A stretch of 8,704 bases of DNA from Fidelibacterota bacterium (GCA_023133185.1 JAGLWX010000014.1:1-8704), one strand, 5' to 3'; numbered from the stretch's first letter, positions 1-7,213 are shown. The notes: generated by a model from the letters alone, not told the origin. Translations and numbers: made by a program.

Positions 1-1
1 T

Positions 2-1147
2 TTAATAATGAATCAGAATTACTCTCTCTGCAGCGAAACCAAGACTATTAACAACGTCAAATTCTCGGCATTATACACCTTTGAAGGATTAAAGAAAACA
101 CAGGTCGAAAAGGTGGAAGCCGGTGATATTATCGCCCTTGCCGGTGTGCCGGGTGTTCGCATTGGAGACACTATTACATCTATGGAGAATCCGAAACCTT
201 TACCGCGCATACATGTCGATGAGCCGACACTTTCCATGATTTTCTATGTCAATTCCAGCCCTTTCGCCGGCAACGAATCGACTTTTTTAACCTCCCGGCA
301 CCTCAAAGAACGCCTGGAAAAGGAAACCTTGAAAAATGTCTCCATGCGACTACTCCCGATTAAAAATCGCACCGATGCTTTCGAGGTCTGTGGCCGTGGC
401 GAATTGCAAATGGCAGTATTAATTGAAACCATGCGTCGCGAAGGCTACGCCCTGATGGTCTCTAAACCCCGTGTAATTACAAAACAAATCGATGGTAAAC
501 TTCACGAACCGGTTGAACGGGTTTTTATCGACGTGCCGGAGGAATACGTTGGCGTGACCACGGAAAATCTCTCCCGGCGTAAAGGACGGATGGCAAATCT
601 GATCAACAACGGTCACGGGCGGGTCAACATGGAGATCTTGATTCCAACCCGGGGATTGATCGGCTTCCGCAGCCAGTTCCTTACCGATACCAGAGGGACC
701 GGCGTCATGAATACCCTATTCGAAAATTATCAGCCCTGGTTTGGTCCAATACCTCAGCGGGTTTCCGGCGCCCTGGTTGCCGACCGCAACGGGCGGGTCA
801 CCGCCTATGCCAGTTATGCTATGGTAGATCGCGGCGAGCTTTTTATCACTCCCACCACAGAAGTTTACCGCGGGATGATCATCGGTGAACGTAATAAAAC
901 CAGCGATCTCGATGTCAATATCACTCGTGAAAAGAAACTCACTAATATGCGCGCTTCTTCAGCCGATGCTACTATTACATTGCGTCCACCTCGTTTGCTG
1001 ACTCTGGATCAATCGATTGAATTTATCGCCGAAGATGAGTTTATAGATGTGACCCCAAAGAACATCCGGCTACGTAAAATCGAACTTGATCCTCTCAAAC
1101 GCAAAAAAGTAGCCCGGGAACAGAACACTTTTAAATCGTCAAAATAA
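2..1147 (+). CDS. typA: TypA/BipA ribosome-associated GTPase, C-terminal part (5' end outside window)
   Basis: This is a translational GTPase that binds the ribosome and is linked to ribosome assembly and stress or cold adaptation. The visible protein matches BipA after its GTPase domain: the end of beta-barrel domain II (first ~65 residues counted from the ATG at 8), an EF-G-III-like domain starting near VDEPTLSM (~70-155, with CGRGELQMAVLIETMRREG), an EF-G-V-like domain (~160-255, with PTRGLIGFRSQF), and the BipA-specific C-terminal domain (~255-379) with the conserved KKLTNMRA loop that contacts the ribosomal A-site region. Full-length BipA is about 600 residues, so roughly 230 N-terminal residues are missing. 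The frame is open upstream of the ATG at 8 to the window edge, so that ATG is internal and not the start. It stops with TAA and converges on the GH57 gene across a repeat array. Identity is seen from family-wide motifs and is secure. Confidence 0.95.
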   Translation, partial: LIMNQNYSLCSETKTINNVKFSALYTFEGLKKTQVEKVEAGDIIALAGVPGVRIGDTITSMENPKPLPRIHVDEPTLSMIFYVNSSPFAGNESTFLTSRHLKERLEKETLKNVSMRLLPIKNRTDAFEVCGRGELQMAVLIETMRREGYALMVSKPRVITKQIDGKLHEPVERVFIDVPEEYVGVTTENLSRRKGRMANLINNGHGRVNMEILIPTRGLIGFRSQFLTDTRGTGVMNTLFENYQPWFGPIPQRVSGALVADRNGRVTAYASYAMVDRGELFITPTTEVYRGMIIGERNKTSDLDVNITREKKLTNMRASSADATITLRPPRLLTLDQSIEFIAEDEFIDVTPKNIRLRKIELDPLKRKKVAREQNTFKSSK

Positions 1148-1164
1148 ATGGAGACTTGACTTAT

Positions 1165-1178
1165 CCGGCAGCTGCCGG
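1165..1178. terminator. 14-bp perfect palindrome after typA, possible terminator
   Basis: CCGGCAGCTGCCGG is a perfect palindrome 17 nt after the typA stop. It can fold as a 5-bp GC stem with an AGCT loop. It abuts the first CTTTGCGAAAG site of the repeat array, and a short T-rich run (ATATTTTTAT) follows about 12 nt later. The distance to the T run is larger than in a classic intrinsic terminator, so the terminator call is an inference. It could equally be the left boundary of the array, since it replaces the AAC found before the other five forward sites. Confidence 0.35.
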
Positions 1179-1784
1179 CTTTGCGAAAGATATTTTTATA
1201 GGGTTCGTAACGGGTAGTCAAAAATATTTGTGCTTATGGAGTATGAACTTTCGCAAAGATAAGCAGGGAAAAAGCTGAGATAACCTTTGCGAAAGATATT
1301 CTGATAGAATTCTCAACGGACAGATATAAATATTCACACTTTATAGAGTTAGCTTTCGCAAAGATAAGTTGAGAAAAAGATGGGATAACCTTTGCGAAAG
1401 CTATTCTGGTGGAATTCTCAACGAACAGATATAAATATTCACACTTTATGGAGTTAACTTTCGCAAAGATAAGCTGGGAAAAACCCGGGATAACCTTTGC
1501 GAAAGATATTCTGATAGAGTTCTCAACGGACAGTTAAAAATATTCGCGCTTATGGGGAGTGAACTTTCGCAAAGATAAGCTGGGAGAAAGATGGGACAAC
1601 CTTTGCGAAAGATATTCCGATAGAGTTCTCAAGGAACAGATATAAATATTCACACTTTATGGAGTTAACTTTCGCAAAGATAAGCTGAGAAAAACCCAGG
1701 ACAACCTTTGCGAAAGCTATTCCGATGGAATTCTCAAGGAACAGATATAAATATTCACACTTTATCGAGTGAGCTTTCGCAAAG
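1179..1784. repeat. Six-copy tandem array of a 105-106 bp unit with alternating inverted 11-mers (BIME-like)
   Basis: Forward sites CTTTGCGAAAG start at 1179, 1285, 1390, 1495, 1601 and 1706. Reverse-complement sites CTTTCGCAAAG start at 1248, 1353, 1458, 1564, 1669 and 1774. All twelve 11-mers are identical. Forward-to-reverse spacing is 68 or 69 bp; reverse-to-next-forward spacing is 37 bp in all five cases. Each 11-mer is itself a short dyad (CTTT-GCG-AAAG). Reverse/forward neighbours can form an 11-bp stem around a 26-nt purine-rich loop (ATAAG...AAAAA...). Forward/reverse neighbours can form an 11-bp stem around 57-58 nt. The longer segments are also conserved (for example GAATTCTCAA and ATAAATATTCACACTTTAT), with copy 1 the most diverged. 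The array fills the space between two convergent genes and enters the 3' end of the GH57 gene. No ORF spans it. The layout recalls enterobacterial BIMEs; a role in termination, nucleoid or topology functions, or protein binding is inference. Confidence 0.93.
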
Positions 1785-3890
1785 ATTATCTACCTGTAAT
1801 TCTAACTGAATCTCGCTTGTCTCACCCGGTTTCAATTCCACATCGAATAGAGGAACGATCACCGAACTCTGGTAAACTCGCTCGAAGCCAGATTCGGATA
1901 GCGACACGGTCTCAATCGGGAAATACCAGAATCGATCCGCATTATCGGCTGTTACAGTCAATTTAAACTTATCCCATTCATTGACTACCGACATAGACTT
2001 TGTGTTTGTCAATGCGCCGTTTGAATTTAAAGCGGATTCTTTTAACCGGATACTGTCCGCCAGATAATACCGATCCGGCGAATTTCCACCTAACATGGCG
2101 AAATTGAATTCCGGTCCAAAGCAAAATTGGTTTTTCTTGTCACCGGTATTTGTCAGACGATAGCGGATCTTTACAGATATTGTATCGAATGTGACCTCTT
2201 TTTCAATCCGAAAAGCTTGCCAGTTAACCCATCCATCTCTGGTAAATGTAATACTGCGACGTTTTTTATCAATCTTGTATGAATATTTGCCCTGGATAAA
2301 ATCACTGTCTTCGTAATATTCACAGTTACGGAATTGTTCCAATGTCACAGATGGATTAATAATATGGTCTAACAGATTTTTGCGGGGATATTTATCATAT
2401 TTCAGGAAATTTTCCAGTCCCTCTTCTTTGGCAATTACATTATCGTGGATTGAGCCGCTTGCGGATTCTCTGCCGGCTTCGGTGACCTTGCGGTGATACG
2501 CCTCTTTATAGCGTTTCAAACTATTCAGCACATTATAGGACTTATCAAGCAATGAAAATTCCGTCATCATGGCGCCGCGGTGAGGTGCGAAAGCCATGTG
2601 CAGGTTATCTACGGTAATGAGAATTTCCTCATCTCCATCAGCATCCACATCAAGCTTCTCAATATATAGGCGGCTGCGCTGCTCGATTTTATTCAGAATC
2701 GCTTCACAGCTTAGCAATTCCTTATAAATTGCATGGCGCAGATGCGGCAGATACAGGCCACCAAAAATGCCGTGCCAGTAAGCGCAATTACACATACTCC
2801 GCCAGAGATGCTCACGAGCGATTTTGAGATCTTTCCTTTTAGCGGATGTCAGGGACTTGGGATCAATGCGATGATACCGGTCCGAGAGGTGCTGCATTTT
2901 CTTCTGCATCCAGTTGGATTCATCGTATTTAAAAAGGAAGTTCCGCCAGATACCGCCCTTGATAAAGGGTTTGACCTCTTCGCTGCGCTCCTGATGTTCA
3001 AATTCCCGAACCAGGTTGTCAAAATTTTCACCGGCTTCCCAGGGTAGTGACCATTCACTCATTTCAAAATAGGACGCCGTTGGCAAATAGATTCTCCCTT
3101 TAGGACTATGATCAACATAATAATCCGAGAAGGTGCAGGTTTTGATCCAGTCACTGTTTTGGTCGAGTATTTCCAGAAAATCACGAAGCCAGTTTTTTTC
3201 AAACACAGTTTCATAGGTTCCGGGCCACACACCGAATTTTTCTCCGTCGTCTGTCATTACGATTGCGTTGGAACCGTCTTCGGTCGCATACTGTCGCAGA
3301 TAATCGATAGTCTCCTGCGGATCTTTAAAGGGAATTGCATAGCGTAATTTTTGACTGATCGGAAATATAGAGAGTGTTTTTCCCTGTTCTTCGGTGATAA
3401 AATGACCGGTTAGATCCCGTTCCTGTTTGCCGGTTCCCAGAAAGTGATAGTCATCTACGGTAATGTATTTAATACCCGCCTCGGCAATGGGTTTGGCGAG
3501 GTAGGGTTCCCAGACTCTTTCGGTCAGCCAGAGACCTTTGGGTTCATAGCCGAACCGTTTGCGGATATAGTCGTTCATCATCTGAATCTGACCGATTTTG
3601 TCAACGTCGGAGATTACCGCCAGAACAGGTTCAAAAAAACCTCCCGACAGAATCTCAACATTGCCACGCTGAACCAGCCCGGCAATACGGTCAAGATAAT
3701 CAGGATAATGATCTTCAAGCCATTCCAATAAACACCCGCTGAGGTGAATGGATATGGCGATATTTGGAAATTCTTCTATAACCTCCACAAAGGGCAGGTA
3801 ACTATGCCGGTAGGCATGTTCCATGACGAAATCAAAGTTTCCTACCGGCTGATGATTATGTATGCCAAAAATAAAGTTGACGGTTTTCAC
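1755..3890 (-). CDS. GH57 4-alpha-glucanotransferase / alpha-amylase-type enzyme
   Basis: A retaining glycoside hydrolase family 57 enzyme expected to cut and transfer alpha-1,4-glucan chains in the cytoplasm (no signal peptide). The five family motifs are visible: HNHQP (11-15), GGFFEP (83-88), WLTERVWEP (121-129) with predicted nucleophile E124, MTDDGEKFG (212-220) with predicted acid/base D214, and LPWEAGENFDN (282-292). The two catalytic positions match E123 and D214 of the Thermococcus litoralis glucanotransferase. Residues ~310-400 (with YWHGIFGGLYLPHLR) form the central helical domain. From ~410 to 700 comes the beta-rich C-terminal domain of this subfamily (FGPEFNFAMLGG, 591-602). At 711 residues it is somewhat longer than the ~660-residue archaeal enzyme. 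The start is GTG (3888-3890); TTAAGG at 3902-3907 is a modest ribosome binding site 11 nt away, directly after the gap stop. Residues 703-711 and the stop lie inside copy 6 of the repeat array. Amylase versus transferase activity cannot be decided from sequence. Confidence 0.93.
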   Translation of the reverse strand: MKTVNFIFGIHNHQPVGNFDFVMEHAYRHSYLPFVEVIEEFPNIAISIHLSGCLLEWLEDHYPDYLDRIAGLVQRGNVEILSGGFFEPVLAVISDVDKIGQIQMMNDYIRKRFGYEPKGLWLTERVWEPYLAKPIAEAGIKYITVDDYHFLGTGKQERDLTGHFITEEQGKTLSIFPISQKLRYAIPFKDPQETIDYLRQYATEDGSNAIVMTDDGEKFGVWPGTYETVFEKNWLRDFLEILDQNSDWIKTCTFSDYYVDHSPKGRIYLPTASYFEMSEWSLPWEAGENFDNLVREFEHQERSEEVKPFIKGGIWRNFLFKYDESNWMQKKMQHLSDRYHRIDPKSLTSAKRKDLKIAREHLWRSMCNCAYWHGIFGGLYLPHLRHAIYKELLSCEAILNKIEQRSRLYIEKLDVDADGDEEILITVDNLHMAFAPHRGAMMTEFSLLDKSYNVLNSLKRYKEAYHRKVTEAGRESASGSIHDNVIAKEEGLENFLKYDKYPRKNLLDHIINPSVTLEQFRNCEYYEDSDFIQGKYSYKIDKKRRSITFTRDGWVNWQAFRIEKEVTFDTISVKIRYRLTNTGDKKNQFCFGPEFNFAMLGGNSPDRYYLADSIRLKESALNSNGALTNTKSMSVVNEWDKFKLTVTADNADRFWYFPIETVSLSESGFERVYQSSVIVPLFDVELKPGETSEIQLELQVDNLCESSLDKV

Positions 3891-3907
3891 AAAAAGAACA
3901 GCCTTAA

Positions 3908-4915
3908 TTACATTTTATCAATCATTTTCTGTACGAGATCCACGATCCGACAGGTATAACCGTATTCATTATCATACCAACCGGAAACCTTGACCATGCC
4001 GCCGGGAAGCACTTTCGTCATCTTGGAATCAAAAATCACGGAATAGGGTTCGCCAATCACGTCGGTAGAAACGAATTCGTCTTCAGTGTAGCACATGATG
4101 CCGCTGAGCTCATTCTCCGCCGCTTTCTGCATGGCTGCGTTGATGGCTTCTACGGTGGCGGGTTTTTTCAGTTCCAGAATCAGTTCGGTCAATGATCCAT
4201 CCGGAGTCGGGACACGGTAGGCGACGCCGTCTATTTTTCCTTTTAATTGGGGAATCACATTCCCGACTGCTTTGGCGGCGCCGGTGGTAGTGGGAATCAC
4301 AGACATGGCTGCGGCACGGGCTCTTCGGAGGTCTTTATGCGGAGCATCCAGTAGATTCTGATCCATAGTATAGGCGTGAATCGTCAATAGAAACCCCTGT
4401 TCGATTCCAAAAGTATCACTAAGGACTTTCGCCATAGGAGCGGCGCAGTTTGTGGTACAGGAAGCATTTGAAACAATCTCTTCGTCCCCTTTAAAATCGT
4501 CATCGTTTACACCAAGAACGATAGTGGCGTCGATTTCGTCTTTTGCCGGAACGGTTAAGACGACTTTTTTAGCGCCGGCAGTAAGGTGAGCGGCAATCTG
4601 GGCGCGTTTACGAAAAACGCCGGTTGCTTCGATCACAACATCAACACCAAGTTCTTTCCAGGGCAGGTTTGCAGGATCTCTTTCCGCATAAACCGGTATC
4701 TCTTTGCCATCGACGATAATGGCGTTATCTTTTATTTCCACGGTGCCCGGAAATTTGCGATGAATCGAATCGTGCTTCAGCAAAGCGCCGAGTGTTTTCG
4801 CATCGGTCAGGTCATTTATAGCAACGACCTCCCAGTCTTTTCCCAATTCTTTTGAAGCGCGGATAAACGCTCTTCCAATTCGTCCGAAACCGTTAATTGC
4901 TATTTTTGTTGCCAT
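3908..4915 (-). CDS. gap: Type I glyceraldehyde-3-phosphate dehydrogenase (NAD-dependent)
   Basis: A cytoplasmic glycolytic/gluconeogenic enzyme converting glyceraldehyde 3-phosphate, phosphate and NAD+ to 1,3-bisphosphoglycerate. At 335 residues it is full length. Visible motifs are the Rossmann nucleotide-binding start INGFGRIGR (7-15), N34-D35 (the Asp expected to bind the adenine ribose, followed by L36, which favours NAD over NADP), the catalytic motif SNASCTTNCAAP with C153, and H180 in TIHAYT. Also present are HKDLRRARAAA (193-203), the phosphate-site segment PTTTGAAKAVG, and the C-terminal WYDNEYGY signature. The start is well supported: AAAGGAG lies 7 nt upstream of the ATG. The GH57 gene follows after 17 nt on the same strand, suggesting cotranscription. 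The leader up to the next gene is long (476 bp), so gap probably has its own promoter. Confidence 0.98.
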   Translation of the reverse strand: MATKIAINGFGRIGRAFIRASKELGKDWEVVAINDLTDAKTLGALLKHDSIHRKFPGTVEIKDNAIIVDGKEIPVYAERDPANLPWKELGVDVVIEATGVFRKRAQIAAHLTAGAKKVVLTVPAKDEIDATIVLGVNDDDFKGDEEIVSNASCTTNCAAPMAKVLSDTFGIEQGFLLTIHAYTMDQNLLDAPHKDLRRARAAAMSVIPTTTGAAKAVGNVIPQLKGKIDGVAYRVPTPDGSLTELILELKKPATVEAINAAMQKAAENELSGIMCYTEDEFVSTDVIGEPYSVIFDSKMTKVLPGGMVKVSGWYDNEYGYTCRIVDLVQKMIDKM

Positions 4916-4922
4916 CGGTATT

Positions 4923-4929
4923 CTCCTTT
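4923..4929 (-). promoter_or_regulatory. Strong ribosome binding site of gap
   Basis: On the minus strand AAAGGAG lies 7 nt before the gap ATG. It is the best-placed Shine-Dalgarno sequence in the window, as expected for a highly translated glycolytic gene, and it fixes the start. Confidence 0.85.
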
Positions 4930-5086
4930 AAAAAATTTTTATTCTTCCAATTCTCTTCTATATTACCCGTAACTCTCTATTGAGTAACTGGACGCTAAAT
5001 TTATATTAACACGTCAACTTTTACAAGAAAATCCAATGGGAAAAGCAGTTTGACTTGAGGTGAATTTTTATTGAACCGTTACGATA

Positions 5087-5092
5087 ATTATA
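5087..5092 (-). promoter_or_regulatory. Candidate -10 box upstream of gap
   Basis: A perfect TATAAT hexamer on the minus strand, about 170 nt upstream of the gap ATG. No convincing -35 box is seen 17 nt upstream, and chance TATAAT matches are expected in this A/T-rich gap, so the call is weak. If real, gap has a long leader. Between it and the ribosome binding site (4930-5086) I see no recognisable riboswitch or other gene. Confidence 0.2.
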
Positions 5093-5110
5093 CCTAATTC
5101 GAAAAGGGTT

Positions 5111-5341
5111 TTAATACTTAATGCAGAGGCGCAGAGATCGCAGACCTGCCCGCCGTTTCCTGTCTGCGTCAGGCTACCGGACAGGCAGGCAGAGATGAAA
5201 CGAGTTTACGAGTTGAATGTTTATGCCGATCCAGGACTTCCTATGGAACAATCCCGCAACGAGCAGGAAATATATTTTGCGTGGATTAGAATATACTTCA
5301 TATTCTTCGTGTCTTCTTCGCGTACTTCGTGTAAGTATTAA
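5111..5341. repeat. 231-bp non-coding stretch with 10-bp terminal inverted repeats (MITE-like candidate)
   Basis: TTAATACTTA (5111-5120) and its exact reverse complement TAAGTATTAA (5332-5341) bound a stretch with no credible ORF. Just inside the left end is a degenerate ~9-nt repeat (GCAGAGGC, GCAGAGATC, GCAGACC, ~5123-5146). Just inside the right end, on the minus strand, is a degenerate ~9-nt repeat of the ACGAAG type (~5293-5331). Between them are CCTGTC (5159-5164) pairing with GACAGG (5180-5185) and CCTGCC (5145-5150) pairing with GGCAGG (5184-5189), whose right arms overlap so that the two stems are alternatives. No clear target-site duplication flanks it. It could be a small non-autonomous element, or a chance pairing of two families of low-complexity intergenic repeats. 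Confidence 0.45.
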
Positions 5342-5347
5342 TTTCAA

Positions 5348-5360
5348 CGTTCCGTGAACG
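5348..5360 (-). terminator. Small hairpin 3' of the outer-membrane barrel gene
   Basis: CGTTC-CGT-GAACG forms a 5-bp stem with a 3-nt loop, 31 nt past the stop of the barrel gene on the minus strand. It is not followed by a run of T on that strand, so it is at best a weak terminator or an RNA 3'-end stabiliser. Confidence 0.25.
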
Positions 5361-5391
5361 CTTGCGAAAATTTTAATGATTTATAATATTT

Positions 5392-7149
5392 CTATAATTT
5401 TATCAATAAGTTGAACCGAATCCCACTTAATCGAAATTTTTTATCCTCAATAAAATCATTTTCTATATTACGAAGCCAATAATTATATGAAGCCCGTAAG
5501 CCAATCAATGAATTAAACATAAAATCAATCCCGGCGATTATTCCATAATTCAATGAGTATTCATTACAATCAATACAATCTGAAACATCTTTTACTTTGA
5601 CTTTTCTGCCTATACAGTTTGATATCTGAGCCCCGCCGAATACGATCAGTGGTTTAATGACGGAATACGGGATTAATCCGTAAAATGTAAGATAATGATA
5701 AGTATCGGTTAACTCCGGTGGTATTTCCAGTCGATAATTTGCAGTATATTGTGTATGAGATATTCCGGTAACAAAATTTTTAAATCTGGCCTCAATTCCA
5801 AAATCATACCCTTGACCAAACTTGACCTTAGCCTTTTTCTGAATGTCCTTATCATTAAAAGTCATTGTTGAAAAATTCACTCCACCAACAAGAGTCAGAC
5901 CGGTATTTAATGAGTGATATTTTGATCCGTATTGATCAATAAGCCATTTTACGATTCCGTCTATGTTATTAAAGGAGAACGTATATGAACTGAATTCAGT
6001 ATCATCCACAGGATGTCCGACTTCTTCAGTCCACTTTGCATAATTGTAGGTAATATTTATATGACGATTCAGCAAGGAGAACAGTTTTATTTTTGTCAAA
6101 TAGTGTAAAAGATCTAATATTCCGTTACTGTTGATACCATATCCAATTTCATAAACATCCATTTTTCCACTTACATTAATTCTTCTTCCGAATCTGTATG
6201 AATATATATCTAAAAAGGATACCTCGTGGCCTCGTGAAACTTCCAATTCCGGGTCACTTTTTGATAGTATGATATTTTTAATAAAATCAATATCACCGAA
6301 TCCGGATTGGTAGCGGATTGGGTCTTCATTGCTGTATAATGGTAATACAAGAATATCGGATGCGGCTCTTCCTCCTCGGTACTCAAATAGATTCCAGCCA
6401 TTAGGCAGTGATAGTTTTGCCGATAAGGAGATACCAGTTCTGGCCAGCCGGGGAGAAGGGTCTGCTATTGCCGCATCAATAAATACAACCGAATCACCAA
6501 TATTAGACATACTGTAACCAAATGCCGGAGACAGCGAAATATTCCATTTGTCTTTGACATTCAACGTCAGAGGTATGGATGCTAAAACACCGGCATCGTA
6601 AAAGATATTTTCCGAAGATTGGGGCTGTAAGTCCTGAACGGCATTCTTTCGTGAAAGACCGGCAGAGATATCAACGGGTATTTTCCATAATTTGCCGAAA
6701 TACCGGGTCGCAATTGAATAGGCTGTGGCATTCATCTGGGAAGTAAATGTACCTATATAGTTGCCATACTCATCTGTCCGGGTTTGTTCTCCTAAATCCA
6801 ATATTGTATTTTGTCTGTTAATAACCAGCTGAAAGGGATATTTAGCCGGGATAAGATTCATTCCAAGATAAGAGTGCTTAAGTTCAAGATCCGATGCTAA
6901 ATTGCGTAACCAGCTCGTCTCCATATTTGAATACGCTACTGAAACACCGTTATATGACCTTAAACCGTTTGCCGGGTTAAAAAAGGACGAAACGGGGTCA
7001 CCGTCAGGAAGACATACTCCAATCTCTCCCATACCGTTCATTGACGGTGAAGGTGAAATCAGTAACCAAATAGCTCCTGCAGATGATTGAGCCGCACAAT
7101 AACAGGACATTAACGCAATAATAAAACAGAACAGGATAAAATTTTTCAT
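5392..7149 (-). CDS. Predicted outer-membrane beta-barrel protein, PorV/PorQ/FadL-like
   Basis: A 585-residue protein predicted to be exported and inserted in the outer membrane. The N-terminus is a signal peptide: K2, hydrophobic core ~4-16, possible signal peptidase I site around CAA-Q21. L13-M14-S15-C16 also fits a lipobox loosely, so lipidation cannot be excluded. The mature start (~24-65) carries a pattern typical of PorV-like proteins of the FCB group: GAIWLL, then NGMGEIGV, D49 and FFNPANGL. The rest is alternating polar and hydrophobic beta strands with aromatic residues, ending in GIRFNLLIKL, as in barrels. Codon and base use look more A/T-rich than in gap. The start is supported by GAGGTG (7152-7157) 2 nt before the ATG, with the GAGG core at a shortish distance. 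It lies 117 bp downstream of the FISUMP gene on the same strand. The substrate or partner is unknown; transport or a type IX secretion-like role would be speculation. Confidence 0.65.
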   Translation of the reverse strand: MKNFILFCFIIALMSCYCAAQSSAGAIWLLISPSPSMNGMGEIGVCLPDGDPVSSFFNPANGLRSYNGVSVAYSNMETSWLRNLASDLELKHSYLGMNLIPAKYPFQLVINRQNTILDLGEQTRTDEYGNYIGTFTSQMNATAYSIATRYFGKLWKIPVDISAGLSRKNAVQDLQPQSSENIFYDAGVLASIPLTLNVKDKWNISLSPAFGYSMSNIGDSVVFIDAAIADPSPRLARTGISLSAKLSLPNGWNLFEYRGGRAASDILVLPLYSNEDPIRYQSGFGDIDFIKNIILSKSDPELEVSRGHEVSFLDIYSYRFGRRINVSGKMDVYEIGYGINSNGILDLLHYLTKIKLFSLLNRHINITYNYAKWTEEVGHPVDDTEFSSYTFSFNNIDGIVKWLIDQYGSKYHSLNTGLTLVGGVNFSTMTFNDKDIQKKAKVKFGQGYDFGIEARFKNFVTGISHTQYTANYRLEIPPELTDTYHYLTFYGLIPYSVIKPLIVFGGAQISNCIGRKVKVKDVSDCIDCNEYSLNYGIIAGIDFMFNSLIGLRASYNYWLRNIENDFIEDKKFRLSGIRFNLLIKL

Positions 7150-7198
7150 TTCACCTCATTTTTTTAAACTTTCTCCAACTGTATATTTAAATTTCCGG

Positions 7199-7213
7199 TC
7201 CCGCTTAGCGGGA
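7199..7213. repeat. Palindrome between the FISUMP and barrel genes
   Basis: TCCCGCT-T-AGCGGGA has perfect 7-nt arms around one base, effectively a 6-bp GC stem with a TTA loop. It is 53 nt beyond the FISUMP stop and about 50 nt before the barrel start. No T run follows on either strand. It could end or attenuate minus-strand transcription, or be one copy of a dispersed palindromic repeat; one copy alone cannot tell. Confidence 0.4.

Noticed and set aside
8..10. ATG at 8 as the start of typA
   Set aside because: The frame is open upstream to the window edge and the protein lacks the whole GTPase domain, so the gene begins outside the window.
1179..1784. CRISPR array
   Set aside because: The repeated 11-mers alternate in orientation and the intervening sequences are themselves conserved, not unique spacers. 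There are no cas genes nearby.
1179..1784. Integron attC cassette array
   Set aside because: Some GTTAAC/AAC strings beside the 11-mers recall attC core sites, but there are no cassette ORFs, the units are tandem copies of each other, and the consensus R''/R' arrangement is not kept in all copies.
2733..3731. Plus-strand ORFs opposite the GH57 gene
   Set aside because: They overlap the catalytic region of a well-supported enzyme on the other strand and show no family motifs of their own.
5050..5056. TTGACT as a plus-strand -35 box
   Set aside because: No suitable -10 box follows at about 17 bp and no plus-strand gene lies downstream.
5361..5370. CTTGCGAAAA as a solitary copy of the 11-mer
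   Set aside because: It lacks one T and the last base differs, and it has no paired reverse site at 37 or 68 bp. It is most likely chance.
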